A stretch of 9,744 nucleotides of DNA from Verrucomicrobiota bacterium (GTDB lineage Bacteria; Verrucomicrobiota; Verrucomicrobiia; Opitutales; Coraliomargaritaceae), in contig JAQCDT010000036.1 of NCBI GenBank assembly GCA_027620575.1, forward strand, positions 1 to 9,744, given 5' to 3'. The notes under the pieces are model-generated. The model saw only the letters and a list, made by a program, of their open reading frames with translations. It was not told where the DNA came from and searched no databases. Below, in pieces: positions 1-7,510 of the stretch. The position numbers were made by a program, and so were the translations under genes. The first letter of the stretch is position 1. Each line of letters starts with the position of its first letter.

Positions 1-30
1 ACTAAATCTATCATATTTTGTTAAATTATT

Positions 31-94
31 AAAAAGCGTTCCCTTGGCTATACTATAATTCAAAAATAGAAAAGATGAGCCAAGACATCGTCTT
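31..94 (-). terminator. weak candidate terminator or hairpin region after the pilC/gspF gene
   Basis: Just downstream (minus strand) of the gspF/pilC stop there is a short perfect hairpin, AAGAC-3 nt-GTCTT (82-94), followed on the minus strand by a T-rich run at about 74-61. A longer inverted repeat, CTTGGCT (43-49) with AGCCAAG (78-84), overlaps it and is followed by TTTTT at 36-31 on the minus strand. Neither is a textbook GC-rich stem with an adjacent U-tract, and the two structures exclude each other. Rho-dependent ending is equally possible. Confidence 0.25.
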
Positions 95-102
95 CTAGCA
101 CA

Positions 103-1356
103 TCAGCCTGTTAACTGCTGGATGATCTCAACAATCGGCAAGAACAAGGCAATAACAATAAAGCCCACAGCCAAGGCCAAAAATACAATCATAATAGGCT
201 CAATAATTGAGGTGATTCCAGCGACCGCATTATCCACATCCTCATCGTAATTATCTGCTATTCGATTGAGCATCTTGTCCAACTCGCCTGTTTCTTCTCC
301 AACATCGACCATACTCGTCACCATGTTAGGAAAAACCGATTCCAGTTCCATAGGGGCAGAGAGCGGCTCTCCATCACGAACTTTATCGTGCACTCTTTCC
401 AAGGCGGTTGAGTAATAATAATTATCTGTAATATCTTTAGTGATATTCAATGCCTGCAAAATCGGAACACCACTGGATAACAAAGTACCAAAAGTACGAG
501 TGATCCGCCCGATATTCACTTTACGCACAAGATCCCCTACCTTTGGTAGATTAATCGCTAAGCCATTGTACAAACGAGAACCAATGGGAGATTTAAGAAA
601 TAATTTAAAGAGTAGATAAGAAGACACCACGATCAGTATCGAAGCAAGGATCTGCTCCTGTAAAAAGTCACTGATATTGATCACCAATTGAGTGGGCCAA
701 GGTAACGCCGCACCCCCTAGCATATCTTCAAAAATACCTTGGAACTTTGGTACAACGACCACCATCAACATAACCACAATTGACACCGCTACACCTACAA
801 CCACGAAAGGATACACCATCGCAGATTGTACCTTTTTCTTCGTCTTCATTGCTTTTTCTTTAAAGCCCGCAAGACGAGCAAGCACCAATTCTAAAACACC
901 ACCCGCTTCGCCAGCTTTCACCATGTTCACATAAAGACGGTCAAATACTTTCGGGTGTTGTGCCAATCCATCGGAAAACGGACTTCCAGAACGTATCGTT
1001 TCGGCTATCTTTTCTAAGACAACCTTAAAGCGTTTATTGGGCTCTTGTCTTATCATCACATCAATCGACTTAAGTAAAGGCAAGCCCGCCTCTAATAATG
1101 TTGCCAACTGACGAGTGAATACGGTCAGTTCCTCTTCCTTGATCACCTTGCCTAAGGATAAGCTGATTTCTCGACCCTTCTTAGCTGATTTTTTTCCTGA
1201 CCTTTTTCCACTACTACCTGCCACCTCAGATAGATTTGTAATCATATCGCCACCTTTACTCAGTTTTGATTTTGCTTCAGCAGCGGAATCGGCTTCGATT
1301 GTACCCGTTTTATTCGCTCCATTCTTCTTGATTATTTTATATTTAAATTTTGGCAT
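103..1356 (-). CDS. PilC/GspF-family inner-membrane platform protein (type IV pilus / type II secretion)
   Basis: This 417-residue polytopic inner-membrane protein belongs to the PilC/GspF family, the platform on which the hexameric assembly ATPase acts to push pilins into a pilus or pseudopilus. It has a small N-terminal domain (1-45) starting MPKFKYK, a Gly/Ser/Lys-rich linker (about 46-62), and two repeated T2SSF helical domains (about 78-203 and 283-405). Membrane helices lie near 182-202, 235-254 and 386-408. Family hallmarks are visible: FTRQLATLLEAGLPLL at 80-95, the matching GTLLSSGVPILQAL at 290-303, and the paired motifs KAGEAGG (147-153) and DVGEETGELD (351-360). Its length is normal for the family. 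It starts 7 nt after the stop of the upstream ATPase, so the two are surely co-transcribed. There is no Shine-Dalgarno. The sequence alone does not separate pilus from type II secretion use; the context of PilB-sized ATPases slightly favours a pilus. Confidence 0.93.
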   Translation of the reverse strand: MPKFKYKIIKKNGANKTGTIEADSAAEAKSKLSKGGDMITNLSEVAGSSGKRSGKKSAKKGREISLSLGKVIKEEELTVFTRQLATLLEAGLPLLKSIDVMIRQEPNKRFKVVLEKIAETIRSGSPFSDGLAQHPKVFDRLYVNMVKAGEAGGVLELVLARLAGFKEKAMKTKKKVQSAMVYPFVVVGVAVSIVVMLMVVVVPKFQGIFEDMLGGAALPWPTQLVINISDFLQEQILASILIVVSSYLLFKLFLKSPIGSRLYNGLAINLPKVGDLVRKVNIGRITRTFGTLLSSGVPILQALNITKDITDNYYYSTALERVHDKVRDGEPLSAPMELESVFPNMVTSMVDVGEETGELDKMLNRIADNYDEDVDNAVAGITSIIEPIMIVFLALAVGFIVIALFLPIVEIIQQLTG

Positions 1357-1363
1357 AAGACAA

Positions 1364-3052
1364 TTAGGTGTACTTTAATACTTCTTCAATTGTGGTATTT
1401 CCGTCAAAAATTCCGCGCAATCCATCGTCCCTCAAGCCACGCATACCTTGCTCAAGAGCCTTTTGTCGAATTTGTAAAGTAGGTGCTCGATTATTGATTA
1501 AATCACGAATTGCATCGGATACGATAATCATTTCAAATAATCCAATTCGTCCTTTGTATCCAGTCTGGCTACATTCTTCACACCCCTCGCCAAAATAAAA
1601 ATTCTTATCGGCAATTTCTAATGGATCTACATCCAAGACATCCATAATATCTTGGCTAGGCTCATAGGAACATCTGCACTTGCTACAAATACGACGAACC
1701 AAACGCTGAGCCAATACCGCCTCTAAGGATGCCGATATCAAAAAGGGTTCTAGCCCCATATCAATGAGTCGAGTCACCGCTCCAGGAGCATCATTGGTGT
1801 GCAAAGTACTTAACACAACGTGACCAGTCAGAGATGCCTGCACCGCAATCTGTGCCGTCTCAAGGTCACGAATTTCCCCAATCATTATTTTATCAGGGTC
1901 TTGACGAAGGAATGAACGAAGTGCCTTAGAAAAGTCTAAGCCGACTTGGTGATTCACCGCAACCTGCATAATCCCATCCACTTCATATTCTACAGGATCT
2001 TCTGCCGTTAAAATCTTTGTATCCACCTGATTCACTTCGCGCAAAGCACTGTACAAAGTGGTGGTCTTACCTGAACCAGTCGGCCCAGTAACCACAAAAA
2101 TACCGTTCGGTCTCGCCACTAAGTCACGAATTGAACTCATTATATCCGACGGCAAACTCAAGGCCTCTAAATCCAAATTCACTACTGACTTGTCCAAGAT
2201 ACGAAGCACCACACTCTCGCCGTAAGCAGTTGGCAAAGTGGATACACGAAGATCTACGGGACGACCCGCAATCGTCATTTTAATACGTCCATCCTGAGGA
2301 ATCCGATTCTCAGAAATATTCATATTGGATAAAACTTTAATACGAGAAATCACGGGAACCGCTAAATTTCTTGGCGGAGGTGCCATCTCATATAAAGCAC
2401 CATCAATACGATAACGGATACGGAACACATCTTCAAAAGGCTCAAAATGCACGTCTGATGCTTTATCCTTAATCGCCTGCTTAAGCACTAAATTAACAAA
2501 ACGAATAATCGGAGTTTGATTCGCTAAATCCGATAATTCGGTATCGGATGCCCCATCCTCTTTAACATCAAAACCACTGCCAATCTCACCGAGCAATTCA
2601 CCCACTGATGCATTTTCATCTTCATAAGTGGAATTGAGTAATTTCTCTACCTTGTCTGGATCCGCCACCTTTAAAGAAACATCTTTGTTCAGCTTAAAGG
2701 TCAGGTCATTGATTATATGACCATTGAAAGGATCGACCGCAAAGAAGGTGACACTATGATCTGTGACCTTTTCAGGAATCACCCCATACATCAAAGCAAC
2801 TGATGGATCTAATATTTCTGCTATCTCCGCTGGGACATATTCAGGTAAATTTGCTTCGTATTCGCAATCAAGATACGCTGCAGACATTTTTAGCAACTGT
2901 TCACGATTTAATAAATCTCCATCGATAACCGAATCAGCAAGCGATTTGCCTGTTTGAATAAAGGTCTCTCTCAGCTCCATTAATAAAGCAGAGTCAATAT
3001 TTGGAGCCGATTTTAAAATATCGTATATGGAATCGTTATGATCTTCAAACAT
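1364..3052 (-). CDS. PilB/GspE-type assembly ATPase, second of a tandem pair
   Basis: A 562-residue cytoplasmic AAA-like secretion ATPase of the PilB/GspE (T2SSE) family, which as a hexamer powers pilin or pseudopilin polymerisation. The N-terminal part (about 1-145) is MshEN/N1-like, with GKSLADSVIDGDLLNREQL around 35-53. The catalytic core has Walker A GPTGSGKTT (323-331), Asp box EDPVEYE (351-357), Walker B IMIGEIRD (389-396) preceded by the usual RQDPD, and His box SLTGHVVLSTLHTNDA (407-422). A zinc tetracysteine, C456/C459 and C491/C494, marks the GspE/PilB branch and is normally absent from PilT. Its length fits PilB better than classical GspE, which is around 500 residues. All catalytic motifs are intact. 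It lies 27 nt after the preceding paralogue and 7 nt before the platform gene. It is paralogous to its neighbour in the core but diverged at the N-terminus. Confidence 0.93.
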   Translation of the reverse strand: MFEDHNDSIYDILKSAPNIDSALLMELRETFIQTGKSLADSVIDGDLLNREQLLKMSAAYLDCEYEANLPEYVPAEIAEILDPSVALMYGVIPEKVTDHSVTFFAVDPFNGHIINDLTFKLNKDVSLKVADPDKVEKLLNSTYEDENASVGELLGEIGSGFDVKEDGASDTELSDLANQTPIIRFVNLVLKQAIKDKASDVHFEPFEDVFRIRYRIDGALYEMAPPPRNLAVPVISRIKVLSNMNISENRIPQDGRIKMTIAGRPVDLRVSTLPTAYGESVVLRILDKSVVNLDLEALSLPSDIMSSIRDLVARPNGIFVVTGPTGSGKTTTLYSALREVNQVDTKILTAEDPVEYEVDGIMQVAVNHQVGLDFSKALRSFLRQDPDKIMIGEIRDLETAQIAVQASLTGHVVLSTLHTNDAPGAVTRLIDMGLEPFLISASLEAVLAQRLVRRICSKCRCSYEPSQDIMDVLDVDPLEIADKNFYFGEGCEECSQTGYKGRIGLFEMIIVSDAIRDLINNRAPTLQIRQKALEQGMRGLRDDGLRGIFDGNTTIEEVLKYT

Positions 3053-3079
3053 CGCTTGTTCAGTTAAATTAAAAGTCTC

Positions 3080-4786
3080 TTATATTGAATTATTCACCGT
3101 GGTTTTCAAAACTTCATCTGGAGTGGTTACGCCCGCCAAAACTTTACGAATCCCATCCTCTCGCATAGTGCGCATACCCATCTCACGAGAACGCTCTCTT
3201 AAAGCCACCAAACTCACTTCTTCGTAAATCATCTGTTCAATCTCTTCATTGACATTAAACATTTCAAAAACTCCGATTCGGCCACGGTATCCTGTTTGGT
3301 TACAATGCTCACATCCCGTACCCTTCATGAAGGTCGCATTGGCGATTTGATCTGGACGAATCCCTAACGAATTCAATAAGCGTCCTTCAGGAACCGAGCT
3401 CTCTTTACATTTCGGACATATCTTACGCACGAGTCGCTGAGCCAAAACCGAGCGAATCGATGCCGACACCAAGAAAGGCTTAATACCAATATCGACCAAA
3501 CGACTCACCGCACTCGGTGCATCATTGGTGTGCAAAGTACTGAATACCATGTGACCCGTAAGCGATGCATTAATCGCAATTTCAGCGGTTTCTTTATCAC
3601 GAATCTCACCCACCATGATAATATTAGGTGCTTGTCGAAGCATTGAGCGCAAGGCTGCAGAGAAAGTCATACCGACATCACGCTTCACACCCACTTGATT
3701 AATCCCACTCATTTCATATTCAACCGGATCTTCAACAGTGATAATCTTACGATCAGGGTGATTGATGTAATTAAGGGCTGAATACAAGGTTGTTGATTTA
3801 CCTGAACCGGTTGGACCCGTCACCAAAAATACGCCATCAGGCAATGAAATCACACGTTCAAAATTTGCTTGGTCATCACTAAAGAAGCCCAATTGAGGAA
3901 GACCGAGGTTCAATGCTTCCTTATCTAAAATACGCATAACGATACTCTCACCATGAGCCGTCGGCAAAACCGATACACGTAAATCAATCGATTTTTCACC
4001 CACATCAATACCGATACGACCATCTTGTGGAATACGCTTTTCCGCAATACTCACATTCGCCATCAATTTAATTCTTGAAAGCAAAGTAGGCTGTAAACGT
4101 TTCGGTGGGTTTTCGATTTCATGTAAGACACCATCAATTCTAAAACGAATCCGAAAACGTGTTTCAAGTGGCTCCATATGAATATCTGAAGCTCTTCGAT
4201 TGAGTGCTTCAGTAATCACTGTTTGAACATAGCGAACAATTGGACTGTCTTCTCCATCGCCAAGCACCACAGCCTGTCCCCCATCTCCAGAAAGGGCTTC
4301 GGTCGCCGAAGCAAATGCGGCATTGATTGAATCTAAACTTTCATCGTAGTTCGCATTAATCGCATTCTCAATTTCACTGAGCGAACTCAAGCGCACGATC
4401 AATGGGCGATTCAACATGTGACTGATATTGTCTACTGTATCTAAATTGAATGGATCAGAAATCGCAATCTCTGCTTCTGCATCATTAATTGATAAAGGGA
4501 AAATCTTATATTTCTGAACAATATTATAGGGGAAAAATTCCTTAACTTCGTCCACGAGAAGTACTTCATTCACATGACCGATTTCCATATTAAACTCATC
4601 CGCCAACAAGCCCAAAACTTGCTCAGTCGGAATATTTAAATCATCGGTAAGGCGTTCCAATAGCAAAGTATCGGTAACCACTTCTCCTTCCTCCTCAATA
4701 GCCTCTCGAGCCGATTGAACCGCAGTGTCAGTGACTGCATTCTTTCTTAAGAGAAGTTCAATGATAAATTCGTCGTCTGAAGTCAT
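3080..4786 (-). CDS. PilB/GspE-type assembly ATPase, first of a tandem pair
   Basis: A 568-residue PilB/GspE-family ATPase. The N-terminal region (about 1-150) is weakly MshEN/N1-like, and a short acidic, Ser/Ala/Gly-rich linker (about 150-180) precedes the N2 and core domains. The motifs are Walker A GPTGSGKST (324-332), Asp box VEDPVEYE (351-358), Walker B IIMVGEIRD (389-397), His box SLTGHMVFSTLHTNDA (408-423) and zinc cysteines C457/C460 and C492/C495. One oddity is that the segment just before Walker B reads RQAPN (384-388), where the family and the next gene usually have RQDPD. It opens the ATPase-ATPase-platform cluster, with 114 nt separating it from rho. No convincing promoter or Shine-Dalgarno is visible in that gap. 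It may be the main extension motor, a partner of the following ATPase in one machine, or the motor of a separate machine; the sequence cannot decide. Confidence 0.93.
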   Translation of the reverse strand: MTSDDEFIIELLLRKNAVTDTAVQSAREAIEEEGEVVTDTLLLERLTDDLNIPTEQVLGLLADEFNMEIGHVNEVLLVDEVKEFFPYNIVQKYKIFPLSINDAEAEIAISDPFNLDTVDNISHMLNRPLIVRLSSLSEIENAINANYDESLDSINAAFASATEALSGDGGQAVVLGDGEDSPIVRYVQTVITEALNRRASDIHMEPLETRFRIRFRIDGVLHEIENPPKRLQPTLLSRIKLMANVSIAEKRIPQDGRIGIDVGEKSIDLRVSVLPTAHGESIVMRILDKEALNLGLPQLGFFSDDQANFERVISLPDGVFLVTGPTGSGKSTTLYSALNYINHPDRKIITVEDPVEYEMSGINQVGVKRDVGMTFSAALRSMLRQAPNIIMVGEIRDKETAEIAINASLTGHMVFSTLHTNDAPSAVSRLVDIGIKPFLVSASIRSVLAQRLVRKICPKCKESSVPEGRLLNSLGIRPDQIANATFMKGTGCEHCNQTGYRGRIGVFEMFNVNEEIEQMIYEEVSLVALRERSREMGMRTMREDGIRKVLAGVTTPDEVLKTTVNNSI

Positions 4787-4900
4787 TTAAAGGGGTCTGC
4801 AAAAAGGTTTAAGAGATAAGCAAAATACAAAATTGCCCATTTAATCAAGTAAATGTGTAATTTTATGTAATTTTTTCTACAATTAAGCCCAACTTTTCCT
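4787..4900. other. AT-rich gap between rho and the first ATPase gene
   Basis: This 114-nt gap carries two adjacent 10-bp near-copies, TGTAATTTTA (4856-4865) and TGTAATTTTT (4866-4875). It has no strong intrinsic terminator for rho and no clear sigma70 promoter for the ATPase gene. A TTGATT box on the minus strand at 4848-4843 has no well-placed -10. The gap is long enough for a promoter, so the pilus cluster may be transcribed separately from rho; this is inference. Confidence 0.3.
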
Positions 4901-6727
4901 TTATCGTGCCACGCTCATCAAAAATTCTACATTGGTTGAAGTCTTTTTGATTCTTTGAATAAGCATTTCCATAGCATCTTCGGACGGGATTCCTTTCATC
5001 GCACGACGCAAGGAATAAATCTTCTGAATCTCATCTGGGTGGTATAAAAGTTCCTCTTTACGAGTGCCACTTTTATCCATGCTCAAGGCAGGGAAAATAC
5101 GTTTATCGGATAAGGCACGATCGAGGTGCAGTTCCATATTACCAGTCCCCTTAAATTCTTCGAAGATCACCTCATCCATCTTACTCCCTGTTTCGACCAA
5201 GGCAGTTGCAATGATGGTTAAGCTTCCGCCATCTTCGATATTTCGAGCCGAACCAAAGAAACGCTTAGGCAATTGCAAAGCATTCGCTTCAACACCACCC
5301 GATAAAATCTTACCTGAACTCGGCATCGCTGTATTATATGCACGAGCCAAACGAGTAATCGAATCCAAAAGAATAATCACATCTTTACCCACCTCGACCA
5401 TACGTCGTGCTTTCTCAATCACCACTTCAGCCGCATGCACATGACTATCGGCCGACTCATCAAAGGTTGAGCTAATCACTTCACCCTTCACCTTACGCTT
5501 AAAGTCTGTCACTTCTTCAGGACGCTCATCAATGAGCAAAATAATCAAATGGGCTTCTGGGTAATTAATTTGCAAAGAATTAGCGATGCCCTGCATAAGA
5601 ACCGTCTTCCCAGTTCTCGGTGGAGCTACGATTAAGCCTCTCTGACCAAACCCAATTGGCGTTAAGCAATCCACAACTCGCATCGGCAGATTTTCTTTAT
5701 CTGGCACGATATCCGACTCCAAAATAATACGATCTAAAGGATAATAAGGTACACGATCGGTAAAGGTTTCCCACTCCGCCACCTTTTCTGGGGCTTCATC
5801 CATCACGGTTTCGATATGCACGGCAAAGCAACAATTCGCACCCTCTACTTTTTCGTGCAATTGCGCCTGGATAATATGTCCTTTCTGCAAACCATAGTGG
5901 TCGATAAAGGCCTGTGGCACATAAGCATTTAAAAGCTTAATTCGATAGCTATCGATTTCATAAACCAAGAAACCACCTAGTCCATCTTCAGGAATATCTA
6001 AGACTCCTGTAGTCACCACCTTCTGTTTGGCCTCAAAAGCTTTATTCGATAAAGCCTGAATCATACTTTGACGATTATTATGCCCTTCTAAATCAATCGA
6101 GGCAGAATCCAACTCGGCACGAAGCTCATTCAAATCCAAGCTATAAATACGATCATAATCATACACTTCATCAGAAGAGCCATAAGCGGTATAAAATGCT
6201 TTGATTGACTCAAAAGTCTTCAAAGACTCATGCTCTAAGTAAGCATCAAATTCAATTAGATCGAGTTCATTGCTGTTGCCTCGACCCTTCTTTTGCCAGC
6301 GAGCATTCGGACGTTTCCCGCCTCGTTTGTTATTATTTTGCGGACGCTTATTGCGATTATTTTTGCCGCTTCGGTCATTGTTGCGATTCGCATTTTTTGA
6401 ACGATTATTGCCACCTGCATTTTGCTTTCTATGCGATGACTTGTTTTCGTAAGTGCTTCCTTCCTTTGCTTCCGAGGCTTCCGATGCTTTCTCAGAGTGC
6501 CCTTCTGAAGTCTTTGCCTCCTCTGCACGACTCGATTCATCGTCGGGAGAAAATTCGAATCGGCCATTCTCGCCTGCATCGACACCAGCATCCGCATCGG
6601 CATCCACCACATCTTTTTTCGCTGCGGCTCTTTTACGCACTGCTTTTTTCTTTGGTGCGACTTCTTCAGAAGTCATATTCTCTTCAGATACCACTTCCTC
6701 GTTTTCCTTTAAATCATCTTTACTCAT
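4901..6727 (-). CDS. rho: transcription termination factor Rho with a long disordered N-terminal extension
   Basis: Rho is the hexameric RNA-dependent ATPase that translocates on nascent RNA and terminates transcription. This 608-residue form is far longer than the roughly 420 residues of the E. coli protein. Residues 1 to about 152 are a low-complexity tail: acidic with Lys/Arg/Ala patches to residue 40, Ser/Glu-rich to 95, then Asn/Arg/Lys/Gly-rich from 96 to 152. A short helical N-terminal domain and a diverged primary RNA-binding domain follow (about 155-310, including a GLGGFLVYE strand at 249-257). The motor core is complete: Walker A APPRTGKT (368-375), catalytic-Glu motif LLIDERPEE (397-405), Walker B ILLDSITR (452-459), Q-loop SGGVEANAL (476-484), R-loop EEFKGTGN with K526, and arginine-finger region SGTRKEEL with R556. 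The core is unmistakable. The leader is 85 nt and has no Shine-Dalgarno. The upstream neighbour on the same strand is coaE. Confidence 0.97.
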   Translation of the reverse strand: MSKDDLKENEEVVSEENMTSEEVAPKKKAVRKRAAAKKDVVDADADAGVDAGENGRFEFSPDDESSRAEEAKTSEGHSEKASEASEAKEGSTYENKSSHRKQNAGGNNRSKNANRNNDRSGKNNRNKRPQNNNKRGGKRPNARWQKKGRGNSNELDLIEFDAYLEHESLKTFESIKAFYTAYGSSDEVYDYDRIYSLDLNELRAELDSASIDLEGHNNRQSMIQALSNKAFEAKQKVVTTGVLDIPEDGLGGFLVYEIDSYRIKLLNAYVPQAFIDHYGLQKGHIIQAQLHEKVEGANCCFAVHIETVMDEAPEKVAEWETFTDRVPYYPLDRIILESDIVPDKENLPMRVVDCLTPIGFGQRGLIVAPPRTGKTVLMQGIANSLQINYPEAHLIILLIDERPEEVTDFKRKVKGEVISSTFDESADSHVHAAEVVIEKARRMVEVGKDVIILLDSITRLARAYNTAMPSSGKILSGGVEANALQLPKRFFGSARNIEDGGSLTIIATALVETGSKMDEVIFEEFKGTGNMELHLDRALSDKRIFPALSMDKSGTRKEELLYHPDEIQKIYSLRRAMKGIPSEDAMEMLIQRIKKTSTNVEFLMSVAR

Positions 6728-6812
6728 AGAATTATTGTGTATGAAAAAACTATTTTATTGGGACCCACTCCCTCCACTACGCATTCCGCTCAAAAAATAT
6801 CACTCGTAGATA
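6728..6812 (-). other. rho leader / coaE-rho gap
   Basis: This 85-nt gap separates the coaE stop from the rho ATG. It contains a short GGGA/TCCC inverted repeat on the plus strand near 6759-6771 and an A/T-rich stretch directly before the rho start. No recognisable promoter, terminator or ribosome-binding site is visible. Rho genes are often autoregulated through their leader, but nothing here shows it. Confidence 0.25.
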
Positions 6813-7400
6813 CTAAACAGCGTGTTGCTTAAGGTAGGATAAAAGTGTAGTCATTTGTTGTTCTAAAAATTTCAGCGAACCGTCATTACTCAATACAATG
6901 TTCGATTGTTCTGCTTTGATTGAATTGGGTAATTGCTGCTGACGGCGAAAGGCAATATCGGTCTCCGAATAGCCTTTGTCTCGTAGGCGATTATTCGCAT
7001 TAGCATCGGTACAAATAACAGAAACAATCAAATCGTAGTCTTTTTCAAGTCTTTTTTCAAATAATAAAGGAATTTCGACACAGGCAGGTTCAGCATGATG
7101 CACCCTCAAAAAGGCCTCACAGGACGCTCGCACAAGCGGATGCAAAACAGATTCCAGCCATTCCAACTCCGACTTTGATTGAAAAACAATTTTTGCTAAG
7201 GCCCTACGATCCACCGATCCTTGATCATTTTTCACTGCTTCACCAAAATGCTCGATCACCGACTCAATCACCCCACTATCCTCGGACAAGAGACGGCGTA
7301 CCACCGCATCCGCCGACAAACAAGCCACACCATTGGCTTCTAAATATTTGAGTACTGTAGATTTTCCACAGCCAATTCCTCCTGTAATTGCGATCTTCAA
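6813..7400 (-). CDS. coaE: dephospho-CoA kinase, probable TTG start
   Basis: CoaE phosphorylates the 3'-hydroxyl of dephospho-CoA with ATP, the last step of coenzyme A synthesis, in the cytoplasm. From the TTG at 7400 the product is 195 residues, close to the family norm, and begins (M)KIAITGGIGCGKST, where family members usually start. The P-loop is GGIGCGKS. The substrate-site motif reads SADAVVRRLL where the family usually has DADxxxRxL, so the first position is Ser. The segments GSVDRRALAKIVF, LEWLESVLHPLV and EIPLLFEKRLEKDYDLIVSVIC match the family. An in-frame ATG at 7487 would add 29 hydrophobic residues (NNVIIFFLIVSIFF) that the family lacks and would leave only 23 nt to the divergent gene, so I prefer TTG. 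A GAAGGG abuts the TTG with no spacer, so it is not a usable Shine-Dalgarno. The family call is firm; the start is moderately sure. Confidence 0.88.
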   Translation of the reverse strand: MKIAITGGIGCGKSTVLKYLEANGVACLSADAVVRRLLSEDSGVIESVIEHFGEAVKNDQGSVDRRALAKIVFQSKSELEWLESVLHPLVRASCEAFLRVHHAEPACVEIPLLFEKRLEKDYDLIVSVICTDANANNRLRDKGYSETDIAFRRQQQLPNSIKAEQSNIVLSNDGSLKFLEQQMTTLLSYLKQHAV

Positions 7401-7510
7401 CCCTTCAATACAAAGAAATCTATGGAAAAAGATCGACACAATAAGAAAAAAAATAATAACGTTATTTAAAATAGCTAAATAATTCATTTATTTCTCTATC
7501 TGCTTTTTTC
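7401..7510. promoter_or_regulatory. divergent coaE / comM intergenic region with AT-rich palindromes
   Basis: If coaE starts at the TTG, these 110 nt must hold promoters for both coaE (minus) and comM (plus). The region is strongly AT-rich. It holds a perfect 12-bp palindrome AATAACGTTATT (7455-7466) and an overlapping inverted repeat TTATTTA (7462-7468) with TAAATAA (7476-7482). TAAAAT at 7467-7472 is a possible plus-strand -10, but no good -35 pairs with it. Such palindromes arise easily in AT-rich DNA, so an operator role is only a possibility. Confidence 0.35.

Noticed and set aside
54..59. A perfect TATAAT on the plus strand near the left edge
   Set aside because: No -35 lies at a proper distance and it would drive transcription antisense into the platform gene; in AT-rich DNA it is likely chance.
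692..1378. Plus-strand frames at 692-934 and 1115-1378
   Set aside because: They are antisense to the conserved platform protein and have no start signal or recognisable domain.
6205..6809. Several open frames opposite or out of frame with the 5' part of rho (6205-6729, 6256-6612, 6270-6452, 6453-6809)
   Set aside because: They arise from the low-complexity codons of the Rho N-terminal tail, have biased compositions such as Leu/Pro/Phe- or Ser/Ala-rich, and match no family.
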